From positions 1 to 17,776 of the forward strand of contig JAHHTS010000044.1 of the NCBI GenBank assembly GCA_020024475.1: a stretch of DNA of 17,776 nt. Direction: 5' to 3'. Source of the stretch: Oscillospiraceae bacterium. GTDB lineage: Bacteria > Bacillota > Clostridia > Oscillospirales > Ruminococcaceae. The notes under the pieces were generated by a model that saw only the letters and a list, made by a program, of their open reading frames with translations, had not been told where the DNA came from and searched no databases. Shown in pieces: positions 8,524-16,528 of this stretch (positions within the stretch are counted from its first letter, which is position 1; the number at the start of each line of letters is the position of its first letter). The position numbers and the translations under genes were made by a program.

Positions 8524-9624
8524 TCATCTCTCAAGTGCACTCATTAAAAACTCTTTTGATTTTTTTTGTAATTTTTGTAGTTTTTCAGATACTAGAACAT
8601 AGTCTATCGTGTAATCACTAATATTACTAATTTCACAAACATTTGACAAAACTCTGTCTTGTAAATCTAGTTGCTTAAGCACACTTCTTTTTCTCTCATC
8701 TTTAATTTGAAAATCTTCTAAAACATAAAAAGGTTTTTCTAACTTAATTGACAAGGCAGTTCCATGAAATGAATTTGTGCAAACCATCGCTGCATTCTGG
8801 ATTAATGAAAGAAATTCTATTGGTCCTGCATCTATTACATCCATCCCTATATTTCTGTGAAATGGCCACTCAGGGGTTATAAATTTAATATTTAGATCAA
8901 ATTTTTTAGACAAAGTTTTTAGAATATCCATGTTTCTCTCTTTATTTTCATACCCATCTAAAGAATAATACAAAATATAAGGTACATCTTCTTTCTCTTC
9001 TACTAATTTTAAAAGCTCTTTCTTATCGATCAATAACGTTGGATCAAGCACAACTCTAACTTCTCCCCCTGTTACTTCATGTATAATCGAAGCCCCGCCC
9101 TTTTCTCTGCAAGATAATGCAGAGAATTTTTTTAAGTATGGTGTATATTTTTTCAAATCAGCAGCAGTTGCTGTACCAATGCTTGGAGCATATGCGATTT
9201 TCATTTTTGAAGTAAAATCTAGCATATATGCTATGCTAAAATCAGATTCTTTCAACGGATTCCACACTTGATCACTTCCACAGATGAACACATCATATTT
9301 ACAATCTATTTTATTTAATTCAGTTTCATGAGCATATCGTTCTTTTGACATTATCACTTTTTGATTAAGAAAAGAATCAAAACGCTTTTTTCGAACCATA
9401 CGCTTACTTATAACCGGAAACAACAGCAACGTTTTGAGAAATCTTTTTAAGCCATTTTTTCTACTTATTATATTTGTATAATCCAATTGTTTATCTTTTG
9501 AAAAATCAATAACTTCTGCATCGTAATCATAGGCTTCTAATATCTTCTGCAACGCATATGCTTGTATTACAGCACCATAATTATATACTCTATGAAATGT
9601 TATTATTCCTACTTTTTTTTTCAT
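8524..9624 (-). CDS. Polysaccharide pyruvyl transferase family protein
   Basis: A 366-residue member of the CsaB/WcaK-like family (PS_pyruv_trans), which transfers a ketal pyruvate from phosphoenolpyruvate to a sugar and so adds negative charge to the polymer. Visible signatures are VGIITFHRVYNYGAVIQAYA near the N-terminus, FICGSDQVWNP (113-123), IAYAPSIGT (143-151), VVLDPTLL (191-198) and TNSFHGTALSI (283-293), all in family order and spacing. The open frame extends up to 9681, but the extra 19 residues overlap the polymerase gene and match nothing. The ATG at 9624 begins exactly at the conserved KKKVGIITFH strand. Its AGGGA site is about 12 bases upstream, slightly far, so start choice is good but not certain. 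Some members of this family partnered with F420-beta-like proteins may have other activities. Confidence 0.92.
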   Translation of the reverse strand: MKKKVGIITFHRVYNYGAVIQAYALQKILEAYDYDAEVIDFSKDKQLDYTNIISRKNGLKRFLKTLLLFPVISKRMVRKKRFDSFLNQKVIMSKERYAHETELNKIDCKYDVFICGSDQVWNPLKESDFSIAYMLDFTSKMKIAYAPSIGTATAADLKKYTPYLKKFSALSCREKGGASIIHEVTGGEVRVVLDPTLLIDKKELLKLVEEKEDVPYILYYSLDGYENKERNMDILKTLSKKFDLNIKFITPEWPFHRNIGMDVIDAGPIEFLSLIQNAAMVCTNSFHGTALSIKLEKPFYVLEDFQIKDERKRSVLKQLDLQDRVLSNVCEISNISDYTIDYVLVSEKLQKLQKKSKEFLMSALER

Positions 9625-9640
9625 AACTACTATAATCCCT

Positions 9641-10960
9641 TTACATACTATTAATATTTCTACTATAACTCTCTCTTGCAAAAACTATAAAAACGGCACC
9701 AGCTAAAATATAATAGATAAAGCATGACGTAAAACTGATCGCAGTGTTATTTATCAAAGATGTTAAAAACAATCCAATATTTAGCCACAATACTATGTTT
9801 CCGACACCAAATAATTCGAATTTAGAACATCTTCTTAACGTCTTGAATAAATACATATACAACCATCCATATATAACTATAGCAACAACTCCCATTTGTC
9901 CTATGGCTGCCCCAATAAAACTTTCACCATTTGCAAGCAATACTTCTCTCCCACCGTAATTATATCCAAGATTCCCAACTGACCCTATTCCTCTTCCCAA
10001 TGGGTAGGACGGCAAGTATTTTATATTATCAATCAATCCATTAATATGTGTTACTCCATTTGTCTCTGATGAGAATGCATAAGCTATACCCATTATCAAT
10101 ACAATCCAAAAAGTAATCTTTAAAATTATTGATAATCCTCGTTCTTTCCATATTTTTCCCAATATAAAAGAAAAAGAAAATAACGCAATAATAATCCCTC
10201 CTTTGGCCAAAGTACACGCCAATGCAACTGTATATATAATAACTGATATTATCTTGTGAAACTTGTTTTTATACACTCCTTTTTGAAATATTGAAATGAC
10301 TAAAGCCATTGCCATCAGCTGCCCTAAAATAACGGGTTCCGCTAAAAAGGATCCCATTCTTCGAATTCTAACACCTAAATCGTATGAATAGAATGCACCT
10401 GATATACCTGTGTCCATTGTAAGTCCAGATTCAATAGATTTCAACTTTGCATACTCTGAATATCCCAAATTAATCCAAAAAGCATCTCCTAAAATCATTT
10501 CCACCCAACCAAACAAGGCACATAAAAACATCATTTTTAGAAAAAATCTAATACACTCTTCTATGTCTTTCACAGTTTTAAATACTGTAGTCCCTAGTAA
10601 GACAAACAAAAATGGTAAATATAATTGTCTTACTGATGCAAGAGTACCAAATAAACTGTCGGTTGGATTAAATATTGCATACAATACAATGATTAATATA
10701 CAACTAAAACATCCCAACTCTATTTTCTTAATTTTAGGTCTTTTAATATAACCAATAACAATTAGCAAACAAACATATATTTCTTTTTCCAATATGAAGA
10801 AATTATATGTAGTTTGATTCATATATTTGGACACAATAATTAATATAAAATTTTGCATAACAATCATAAACATTAATATTTTAATGCTTATCACATTGTG
10901 TTTTTTTAGACCAAATAGAGCTAATAACCCCCATATAGCAATTACAACCACCGAAATCAT
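9641..10960 (-). CDS. wzy: Wzy-like O-antigen/capsule polymerase
   Basis: A 439-residue protein made almost entirely of hydrophobic segments (about 10-12), with a larger polar loop in the C-terminal half. That loop (roughly residues 305-345) contains YPLGRGIGSVGN and NGESFIGAAIGQMG, the pattern typical of O-antigen ligase/polymerase (Wzy_C/WaaL-like) proteins. It would join flipped repeat units at the outer membrane face of the cytoplasmic membrane. Primary sequence of Wzy proteins varies greatly, so the call rests on topology, the loop motifs and position in the locus. The ATG overlaps the upstream glycosyltransferase stop by 4 bases and has a GGGAGAG site directly upstream. A ligase to cell wall is an alternative role. 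Confidence 0.87.
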   Translation of the reverse strand: MISVVVIAIWGLLALFGLKKHNVISIKILMFMIVMQNFILIIVSKYMNQTTYNFFILEKEIYVCLLIVIGYIKRPKIKKIELGCFSCILIIVLYAIFNPTDSLFGTLASVRQLYLPFLFVLLGTTVFKTVKDIEECIRFFLKMMFLCALFGWVEMILGDAFWINLGYSEYAKLKSIESGLTMDTGISGAFYSYDLGVRIRRMGSFLAEPVILGQLMAMALVISIFQKGVYKNKFHKIISVIIYTVALACTLAKGGIIIALFSFSFILGKIWKERGLSIILKITFWIVLIMGIAYAFSSETNGVTHINGLIDNIKYLPSYPLGRGIGSVGNLGYNYGGREVLLANGESFIGAAIGQMGVVAIVIYGWLYMYLFKTLRRCSKFELFGVGNIVLWLNIGLFLTSLINNTAISFTSCFIYYILAGAVFIVFARESYSRNINSM

Positions 10961-12162
10961 TTATCTCTCCCTACAAGACTTCTCAAAAAACTTTGATAGT
11001 CTATTCCAATTGCTTTCCAGTCATATTTTTCCTTAAACAATTCATATGCATTTACTTCACGTTTTTCAAATTCTTTTGATCTTAGTAATATATCAATACA
11101 AGACTTGGCAAAGGACTCCTCATCATTCGCTAAAGATACATGCTTATTTCCCTCAAACTCTGTTCCTTCTATCCCATGGTTTGTAGTAACAATATGTTTT
11201 CTAAAAGCGACAGCTTCCAATAACTTACCTTTAACTCCTCCTCCTGATAGTAGCGGTAATATTACACAATCTGCCATATCATATATTTCTTTCATATCCG
11301 AAAAATTAGGAATAATCGAAATACTCTCTGAAGACATATTCATTATATCATCATCTGGGTTTGCCCCAGCTATAACTAGCTTAGCTTCTGGCACACTTTC
11401 TAGAATAATTGGCCATATCTTATGAACAAACCAAACTATAGCTTCTATATTGGGAATTGCAATATGATCTAGTCTTCCAACAAAAAGCAATGTTTTATTG
11501 TTTAATTTTAACGGCCTAACCCCATAATCATTTGCCCCTAAAGGAATTGTCACTAACTTCGCATCACTAATATCTATATTTTTTTCAAAAAAAACCTTAT
11601 CTTCTTCAGAAAAAAAAGAAATTCCTGAAAAAATTCCAGATTTATATAAATTGCGCTCATATATTTCCAACCTTAATGATTCTAAATAGTAAGCAATTCT
11701 TTTAATTAAAGAAATATTAGAAACTTTGGCCATTCCTCTCATTCGAACATATTCAACGTTATGCTCATTTATTGTATAAACAATCCCTCTACTACTTTTT
11801 GCCAACTCGATAATATTCTTTGCCATATTCGGAAAATCAACAATAACAGCATCAATATTCTCACTATTAATTATTTCTTTTATCTGAGTGCATATATCTT
11901 TTCTATATCTACTCGCCACAGAGTACGGTAAAAAAACACTTTTCACCAAAGTTCCTATTTTATTCTTACTTCTATCATAAAAATATACTTTTTTACAATA
12001 TTTTTCCATTTCTTCTGTGAATATTTTTTCTTCTTTGTTATAAGCAATTGAAATTAAAAAAATTTGGTTATTTTTAGATAATTGAACAATTCTATTGTAC
12101 ACACCATTTCTCCCACCGATTGGTGGGTATGGTACTTCAGGGGTTAGCCATATTATATTCAT
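10957..12162 (-). CDS. GT4 family glycosyltransferase (GT-B fold)
   Basis: A 401-residue retaining glycosyltransferase of the GT-B fold. The acceptor domain opens with LTPEVPYPPIGGRNGVYNRI (6-25) and has the NEHNVEY element (132-138). The donor domain begins at LLFVGRLDHIAIPNIEA (225-241). It continues with VIAGANPDDD and ends with the nucleotide-sugar binding segment IPNFSDMKEIYDMADCVILP (284-303) and SGGGVKGKLLEAVAF (306-320). The usual acidic catalytic region GVKxKLLEA is intact. It probably adds an internal sugar of the repeat unit on the cytoplasmic face. An AAAGG ribosome site lies about 10 bases upstream, and 6 bases separate it from the upstream dehydratase. The specific sugar is not predictable, though its position right after the heptose module makes a heptosyltransferase of non-classical type possible. 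Confidence 0.92.
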   Translation of the reverse strand: MNIIWLTPEVPYPPIGGRNGVYNRIVQLSKNNQIFLISIAYNKEEKIFTEEMEKYCKKVYFYDRSKNKIGTLVKSVFLPYSVASRYRKDICTQIKEIINSENIDAVIVDFPNMAKNIIELAKSSRGIVYTINEHNVEYVRMRGMAKVSNISLIKRIAYYLESLRLEIYERNLYKSGIFSGISFFSEEDKVFFEKNIDISDAKLVTIPLGANDYGVRPLKLNNKTLLFVGRLDHIAIPNIEAIVWFVHKIWPIILESVPEAKLVIAGANPDDDIMNMSSESISIIPNFSDMKEIYDMADCVILPLLSGGGVKGKLLEAVAFRKHIVTTNHGIEGTEFEGNKHVSLANDEESFAKSCIDILLRSKEFEKREVNAYELFKEKYDWKAIGIDYQSFLRSLVGRDK

Positions 12163-12168
12163 AATTTA

Positions 12169-13131
12169 TTACCTTTCATCTCTCCAATAATCGAGCATAT
12201 CTGCTATAGTCTGTTCCATAGGAATTTCTTGTTTCCAACCAGTCACATTTTTGAGCTTTCCAACATCACCAACAATTATTTTCTCATCTGTTGGTCGAAA
12301 AAGTTTTGGATCAATGCTAATCTCAAACTTATGCCCCATTTGTTTTTCTATTATACTTACAATATCACTTATCTGATAAATATATTCAGATGAAATATTG
12401 TACACATCTCCTGCTTTACCTTTTTCCGCTAATAACATTAATGCTTTCACAAGATCTCTTTGATCCATAATTGCTCTCTTTGTTTCAAGGTTTCCAACCT
12501 TGAGTTTATAAATCCCTGTGCGCTCAGCTTGAATAGCTCGATATGTGAAATCAGATGTAACATCATTTATTTTTCTCGTTCCAGTAGAATTAAAAATTCT
12601 AGCACGAATGCATCGGATATGATCATTCATAAAATACTGAAAAGCAAGTAAATCTTGTCCAACTTTGCTTACACCATATGGATGAAGTGGCTGTAATTGT
12701 GCACTCTCTTTTACATATATATCATCAAGATAATTTAATGTTTCACCATATTCTGCACTTGAACAAGCAACTACAACCATCGGATCGTAATCTGGCCTTA
12801 TGTATTTTCTAACTTTTTTAATTGCCTCAAAAATTGATATTGTCCCCATCATATTAACATCAATCGTTTCACTAGGACTCACCCAAGAAACTGTTGGATA
12901 ACTTTGCGCAGCTAGATGATATATTTGTTCTGGCATATTATCTGAAATAATCTCATCTATTCCTTGTCCGTAACGAAGATCACATTGAATAAACTTGATT
13001 GGTAAAGTAATTTTGTCTATATTTTTTCTATTTTTGTGCCAAATGCCAATCACATTATTTCCACATTCGCAAAGTATTTCTACCATATGAGAACCAACCA
13101 TTCCTCCCGCACCAGTTACTAATATATTCAT
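12169..13131 (-). CDS. GDP-mannose 4,6-dehydratase-like SDR, possibly acting on GDP-heptose
   Basis: A 320-residue extended SDR. The NAD(P) motif is TGAGGMVG (6-13), the family stretch IYHLAAQSYPTVSW is at 70-83, the active-site CSSAEYG at 123-129 and the pair Y152-x3-K156 in HPYGVSKVGQD. The Glu127 after the active-site Ser favours a 4,6-dehydratase over a simple reductase. The C-terminal RPTDEKIIVGDVGKLKNVTG and the ending TIADMLDYWR are typical of the GMD/RmlD-like GDP-sugar group. Known relatives include GMD and the GDP-heptose dehydratases of Yersinia and Campylobacter. Because hddA and gmhA lie close upstream, a GDP-manno-heptose substrate is a reasonable inference. The ATG at 13146 lies inside the preceding gene; the ATG at 13131 has a GGAG site 9 bases upstream and follows the stop (TAATATG), so I chose it. 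Confidence 0.85.
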   Translation of the reverse strand: MNILVTGAGGMVGSHMVEILCECGNNVIGIWHKNRKNIDKITLPIKFIQCDLRYGQGIDEIISDNMPEQIYHLAAQSYPTVSWVSPSETIDVNMMGTISIFEAIKKVRKYIRPDYDPMVVVACSSAEYGETLNYLDDIYVKESAQLQPLHPYGVSKVGQDLLAFQYFMNDHIRCIRARIFNSTGTRKINDVTSDFTYRAIQAERTGIYKLKVGNLETKRAIMDQRDLVKALMLLAEKGKAGDVYNISSEYIYQISDIVSIIEKQMGHKFEISIDPKLFRPTDEKIIVGDVGKLKNVTGWKQEIPMEQTIADMLDYWRDER

Positions 13132-13132
13132 A

Positions 13133-13876
13133 TTATTTTTCTCCATATTTCCATATTAATTTTATAATTTTTACATCATCTATAAAATATCTCTTGAACA
13201 TTCTCTTTGGTTCTTTTAAAAACCTATAAAACCATTCTAACCCATGATTACTCATCCACCTAGGCGCTCTATCAATATTACCTGCTATAAAGTCTACCGT
13301 CGCTCCACCGCAAACAGAAACTCTTGCCTCATATTTTTGATAATTTTCATACACCCACTTTTCTTGTTTGGGACATCCCAAACACACAATTAGTAAATCA
13401 GGACGAGCTTGCGAAATCATTTTGTTAATTTTATCAAGTTCAACATCATCCCTCTCAAATCCAAATGGAGGAGCATATGTTCCAACAATATTAATTTCTG
13501 AAAATTGTTTCTCCAAGTTTTCTTTTGCTTTACAAGCAACGCCTTCTTTTCCCCCAATTATAAAAATTGAATATCCTTTTTCTGCTGCTAGTTTACACAA
13601 ACACGGTATCAAATCAGACCCTGAAATCTTAGCCTTAACTGGTCTCCCTTGCCATCTAGCAATCCAAACCAATGGTTGACCATCAACAAAAACAATATCT
13701 GCTTTATCAGTAATCTCTTTTAAATAAGTGTCTTTTTCTATTTTCGTGATCACATCGACATTTACCGCTACTGTATATCCCTTTTTCTTAGATAAAATCA
13801 TATTTTCAATAGCTTGAATGCTTTCTATCATATCTACGTTATTGACATAAGTATTCAACAAGGGTTGCTTTTTCAT
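13133..13876 (-). CDS. WecG/TagA/CpsF family (GT26) glycosyltransferase
   Basis: A 247-residue GT26 enzyme. Family members such as TagA add N-acetylmannosamine to undecaprenyl-diphospho-GlcNAc as the second step of teichoic acid or common-antigen synthesis; related CpsF-type proteins use other donors. Motifs are in order: VNVDV (38-42), VDGQPLVW with Asp65 (the position of the proposed catalytic base), SGSDLIP (85-91), FIIGGKEG, CLGCPKQEKW (165-174), GGATVDFIAG (190-199) and APRWMSNHGLEWFYRFLKEP (204-223). The C-terminal amphipathic arm with KRMFKRYF is the membrane-docking element of the family. Length is normal. It lies 25 bases after gmhA. It probably adds the second sugar onto the lipid-linked primer made by the initiating transferase; whether the donor is UDP-ManNAc or a heptose cannot be told. 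Confidence 0.93.
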   Translation of the reverse strand: MKKQPLLNTYVNNVDMIESIQAIENMILSKKKGYTVAVNVDVITKIEKDTYLKEITDKADIVFVDGQPLVWIARWQGRPVKAKISGSDLIPCLCKLAAEKGYSIFIIGGKEGVACKAKENLEKQFSEINIVGTYAPPFGFERDDVELDKINKMISQARPDLLIVCLGCPKQEKWVYENYQKYEARVSVCGGATVDFIAGNIDRAPRWMSNHGLEWFYRFLKEPKRMFKRYFIDDVKIIKLIWKYGEK

Positions 13877-13901
13877 ATTACCATCATATCCTTTCTAACC
13901 T

Positions 13902-14552
13902 CTAAACGCCAAAGAAATGCTCTTCTAGCATCAGGCATAAGCAATGGTAAACTGGCAAGTGCAGTTCTTGAACCATATATGTTTCTGTCTCTGGCACCTT
14001 TATTACAACATCTGCAACTTCAGCTAACTCACCGCCATTAGCCCCTGTTAATCCGACAATCTTAATGCCAATAGCTCTCGCCACAACGCTTGCACTCAGT
14101 ATATTTTCACTATTACCAGATGTTGAAATTCCCAAAAACACATCACCTAGTCTACCAAATCCAAATAACTGCTGTGCAAATACCCCGTTCCCATCTACAT
14201 CATTTATGTACGCTGTAGAAAGAGCTTCATGAGCAACAAGCGGAATTGCCATTAGGCCCCTCTCAAGATTATGAGCTAAGTTCTTACCACGTACTAAATC
14301 AATCTTTTTCAATCTGTGGGCAAACTCACTTGTGACAGCTCTTGGTATTTTAAATCTTTTCATCAGTTCTCCTGCAATATGTTCAGAGTCTGCTGCCGAT
14401 CCACCATTGCCTGCAATCAGAAGCTTTCCGTCATGTTCATAAGACTCTTTCATCACTATGTATGCTTCAATAACACTCTGCTCGCACACTTTTAATTGAG
14501 GATATCGACTAATTAACATATCCACATACTTCTTCTCTTTATATTCTAACAT
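13902..14552 (-). CDS. gmhA: Phosphoheptose isomerase-like SIS protein
   Basis: A 216-residue SIS-domain protein matching sedoheptulose-7-phosphate isomerase, which makes D-glycero-manno-heptose 7-phosphate. Key motifs are AGNGGSAADSEHIAGEL (47-63), GISTSGNSENIL (141-152), LTGANGGELAEVADV and QELHLPVYH (195-203). Candidate zinc ligands H58, E62, Q195 and H203 have the same spacing as in the E. coli enzyme. It is about 25 residues longer than the classical enzyme because of an insert around residues 68-100 with several basic residues (RLKKIDLVRGKNLAHNLERG). The longest frame starts at 14573 directly after the hddA stop but lacks a ribosome site; the ATG at 14552 has AAGGAAG at normal spacing, so I chose it. 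Directly next to hddA, as expected for a GDP-heptose pathway. Confidence 0.9.
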   Translation of the reverse strand: MLEYKEKKYVDMLISRYPQLKVCEQSVIEAYIVMKESYEHDGKLLIAGNGGSAADSEHIAGELMKRFKIPRAVTSEFAHRLKKIDLVRGKNLAHNLERGLMAIPLVAHEALSTAYINDVDGNGVFAQQLFGFGRLGDVFLGISTSGNSENILSASVVARAIGIKIVGLTGANGGELAEVADVVIKVPETETYMVQELHLPVYHCLCLMLEEHFFGV

Positions 14553-14573
14553 TTTTGCTTCCTTCTTTCTCAT

Positions 14574-15584
14574 CTATTGTTCAACTTTAGGTTCATAAGT
14601 CTCTGGAGAATAATAAATTACTCTAGATCCTCCTTCTTCAAACCTAAACGGAATATACATTAGATCACTCAAGGCCTTTTTTACGGCTTCTCGTCTATCT
14701 GGTTGTGCATAAAAAACAAGAAATCCACCACCACCAGCACCTAAAAGTTTACCTCCCAGAGCTCCTGCTTCAATTCCTCTATTGTATAATTCATCAATAC
14801 TATTTGTGCTAACAGAATCTCCTGTTCTCCGCTTTGATTTCCATGTTTCATCAAGGAGCCTTCCAAAATCATCTAAATTTCTATCTTTATCAACTAAAAT
14901 TTGCTCAGCTTCATCAACAAGCTCAAATATTTTCTTCAATTGAATTTTTTTATTTTCTTTTTTTTCAAAAGCATTGGCTTTTTGGATATCAGATGAGAAA
15001 CGCGTAAATCCAGTAAAAAACAACAGTAAATTATCGTTAAGTTGCTTTTTTCTTTTCGGCGAAATAATTATCGGAAGAACTTCGTAACCATCAGAACTAA
15101 AATTGATTCTATTGAAACCTCCATATGATGCAGCAATTTGATCTTGCCAACCTCCAGCTTCTTGGCATAATACTCTTTCCAAATAAATTGCTTCGTTCGC
15201 TAGTTTTTTCTTATCAGCATACTTTCCCTTTAGCGCATAGAAAGCACTAAGCATACCAACTGCAAAAGATGAACTTGTCCCTAATCCAGATCGAGCCGGG
15301 AGATCAGCCTCATATGTTAATCTAATTTCACGCATATCTAGCATTTTCATTGCATTGCGAATTGCTGGATGCTCAATTTCTTCAATATTTGATACCTTCT
15401 CTATTCTTGAATATGTTAATTCTGTCGACCACTCAAAAAATCTAGGTAAATGTCTTACATTTACATAACAATACTTGTCAAAAGTTGTCGAAATAACCGC
15501 CCCCCCATTCTCTTTAAAATAATCTTGCACATCTGTTCCACCGCCAAAAAAACTCATACGGAATGGAGTCTTTGTAATTATCAT
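14574..15584 (-). CDS. hddA: GHMP kinase, D-glycero-alpha-D-manno-heptose 7-phosphate kinase
   Basis: A 336-residue GHMP-family kinase that would phosphorylate heptose 7-phosphate at O1 with ATP. The three family motifs are present: TPFRMSFFGGGTD (6-18), the ATP loop LPARSGLGTSSSFAVG (95-110) and KLLGAGGGGFLVF (279-291). GGWQDQIAASYGG (144-156) carries the catalytic Asp region typical of HddA and fucokinase-like members. Length is normal for HddA. Pairing with a gmhA gene supports the heptose assignment over L-fucose or galactose kinases. It is the first intact gene after the 1.2-kb gap, so its promoter should lie in that gap. A GGAGAG ribosome site is about 10 bases upstream. The phosphatase (gmhB) and nucleotidyltransferase (hddC) of the pathway are not in this window. 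Confidence 0.92.
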   Translation of the reverse strand: MIITKTPFRMSFFGGGTDVQDYFKENGGAVISTTFDKYCYVNVRHLPRFFEWSTELTYSRIEKVSNIEEIEHPAIRNAMKMLDMREIRLTYEADLPARSGLGTSSSFAVGMLSAFYALKGKYADKKKLANEAIYLERVLCQEAGGWQDQIAASYGGFNRINFSSDGYEVLPIIISPKRKKQLNDNLLLFFTGFTRFSSDIQKANAFEKKENKKIQLKKIFELVDEAEQILVDKDRNLDDFGRLLDETWKSKRRTGDSVSTNSIDELYNRGIEAGALGGKLLGAGGGGFLVFYAQPDRREAVKKALSDLMYIPFRFEEGGSRVIYYSPETYEPKVEQ

Positions 15585-15863
15585 CTTTTTCTACTCTCCG
15601 TTTCTTTTTAGTAAATTCCAACAAACATCTCATATTCAGTAGATTCTCTCACTGTAGTTGAAAATTTAAATTTCTTTGTTCTGTCTAACTATAGTTTGGC
15701 TCGTCTACTAATAAACGCATCTACTAATTTAGTTCAACCTGTCTCCTCTGTTTCAGCTAAAATTTAACAATTGTTGCATCTTCTATTGTAATTAACTGCT
15801 CTGAATACTTTATCTCATGGTTAATTTTCAAAAATCGCTATTTTCTTTTTTAATAACTTTATC

Positions 15864-16065
15864 TTATGTTGGAATTTTAAATATTTTCATAGTCAAAATC
15901 ATATCATGTTTCCCTATCCCTTTACATACAACCATCTCTAAGATAACTATCTTATCAATACTCACCTCGTCACGCTCTTTATGTTTACGCCAAATGTTGA
16001 AATACTATCGATACAAAGTTCAATGACATCTTCTAATGAGTTTACATTTCTGGTAAACCACCATA
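15864..16065 (-). pseudogene. Eroded fragments resembling an AAA/DUF4143 ATPase
   Basis: Three short minus-strand fragments in successive frames read like consecutive parts of the AAA-type ATPases with a C-terminal DUF4143 domain. The first is FILYGGLPEM (ending in a stop at 16042-16044). The second is SLEDVIELCIDSIS (frame ending at 15962). The third is DEVSIDKIVILE, continuing as CKGIGKHDMI (frame ending at 15864). The family has a YGGLPE-type motif, then a helical stretch like ELEELLNILASSIGS, then VSxxTIxNYIxYLEDA and a KAxRYDI-like strand, in the same order. The matches are from memory and each is short, so this is a tentative call. If right, the gene has lost its ATPase domain and carries at least two frame changes. 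Confidence 0.35.
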
Positions 16066-16205
16066 TAATATAAAATAACTACCTTTAAATTCTAATAATA
16101 GCCACATTATACTTCCTAACTCAATTAGGACTCACCAATTAATATCACTTCTATCAAATTTTCCAAATACTTTTTGACACAGATAGAAAACTGTATTTAT
16201 ACGTC

Positions 16206-16227
16206 AATAATCAACCTATTGATTATT
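16206..16227. repeat. Perfect 9-bp AT-rich inverted repeat
   Basis: AATAATCAA and its exact complement TTGATTATT are separated by CCTA. On the plus strand it is followed by a T-rich run, so it could act as a weak terminator for plus-strand transcripts, but no plus-strand gene ends here. It lies between the sugar transferase remnant and the ATPase-like remnant. It could equally be an operator or chance symmetry in AT-rich DNA. Confidence 0.35.
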
Positions 16228-16316
16228 TTATTTTTCTAATTCATCTTTTTATACTAACTATCATTAAGTTGCCTTTTTATTTGCCTTAATAAATTCATAC
16301 ACAAAACAACTTTTCG

Positions 16317-16490
16317 CTATTTCACCCCTTTTCTTGCTGGAACAACTCCCGCTGTCCTAACCAGTATCTTCATATCCGAAAGCAGCACACAATCTAAGAT
16401 ATACTCTGTATCTAACCTAACTACTTCCTCAAAGTCAGTGATATTGCTTCTACCACTCACCTAGCATAATCCTGTATCCCCTGCTAAATT
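16317..16490 (-). pseudogene. Remnant of a second sugar transferase (C-terminal end)
   Basis: The minus strand encodes a clear but broken copy of the C-terminus of a polyprenyl glycosylphosphotransferase. After an in-frame TAG (16461-16463) it reads VSGRSNITDFEEVVRLDTEY, then SDMKILVRT and ends VVPARKGVK with a TAG stop at 16317-16319. The intact neighbour has VSGRSEITDFEEVVRLDREY, LDIKILLKT and VVLAKDGSM. The stop stands where the intact gene has Gln (WQVSGR), which is consistent with a CAG to TAG change. Codon use differs between the two copies at many positions, so it is a diverged paralogue and not a fresh duplication. Upstream of about 16490 similarity to the intact gene is lost. It is non-functional as a catalyst because the transferase core is missing. 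Confidence 0.85.
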
Positions 16491-16528
16491 GATATTCTTC
16501 GTCATAACTTCATCTTTAATAACTTTTT

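Noticed and set aside
8301..8621. Plus-strand open frame of 106 codons antisense to the iron-sulfur protein and pyruvyl transferase genes
   Set aside because: It is the mirror frame of well-supported genes with clear motifs; the same holds for the other plus-strand frames across the operon.
15817..16026. 69-codon plus-strand open frame in the intergenic gap
   Set aside because: It is on the strand opposite to all genes, has no good ribosome binding site or recognisable motif, and overlaps minus-strand remnants that read more like protein.
16115..16129. CCTAA/TTAGG inverted repeat as a terminator or operator
   Set aside because: Only a 5-bp stem with a 5-base loop and no following T-run; expected by chance in this composition.
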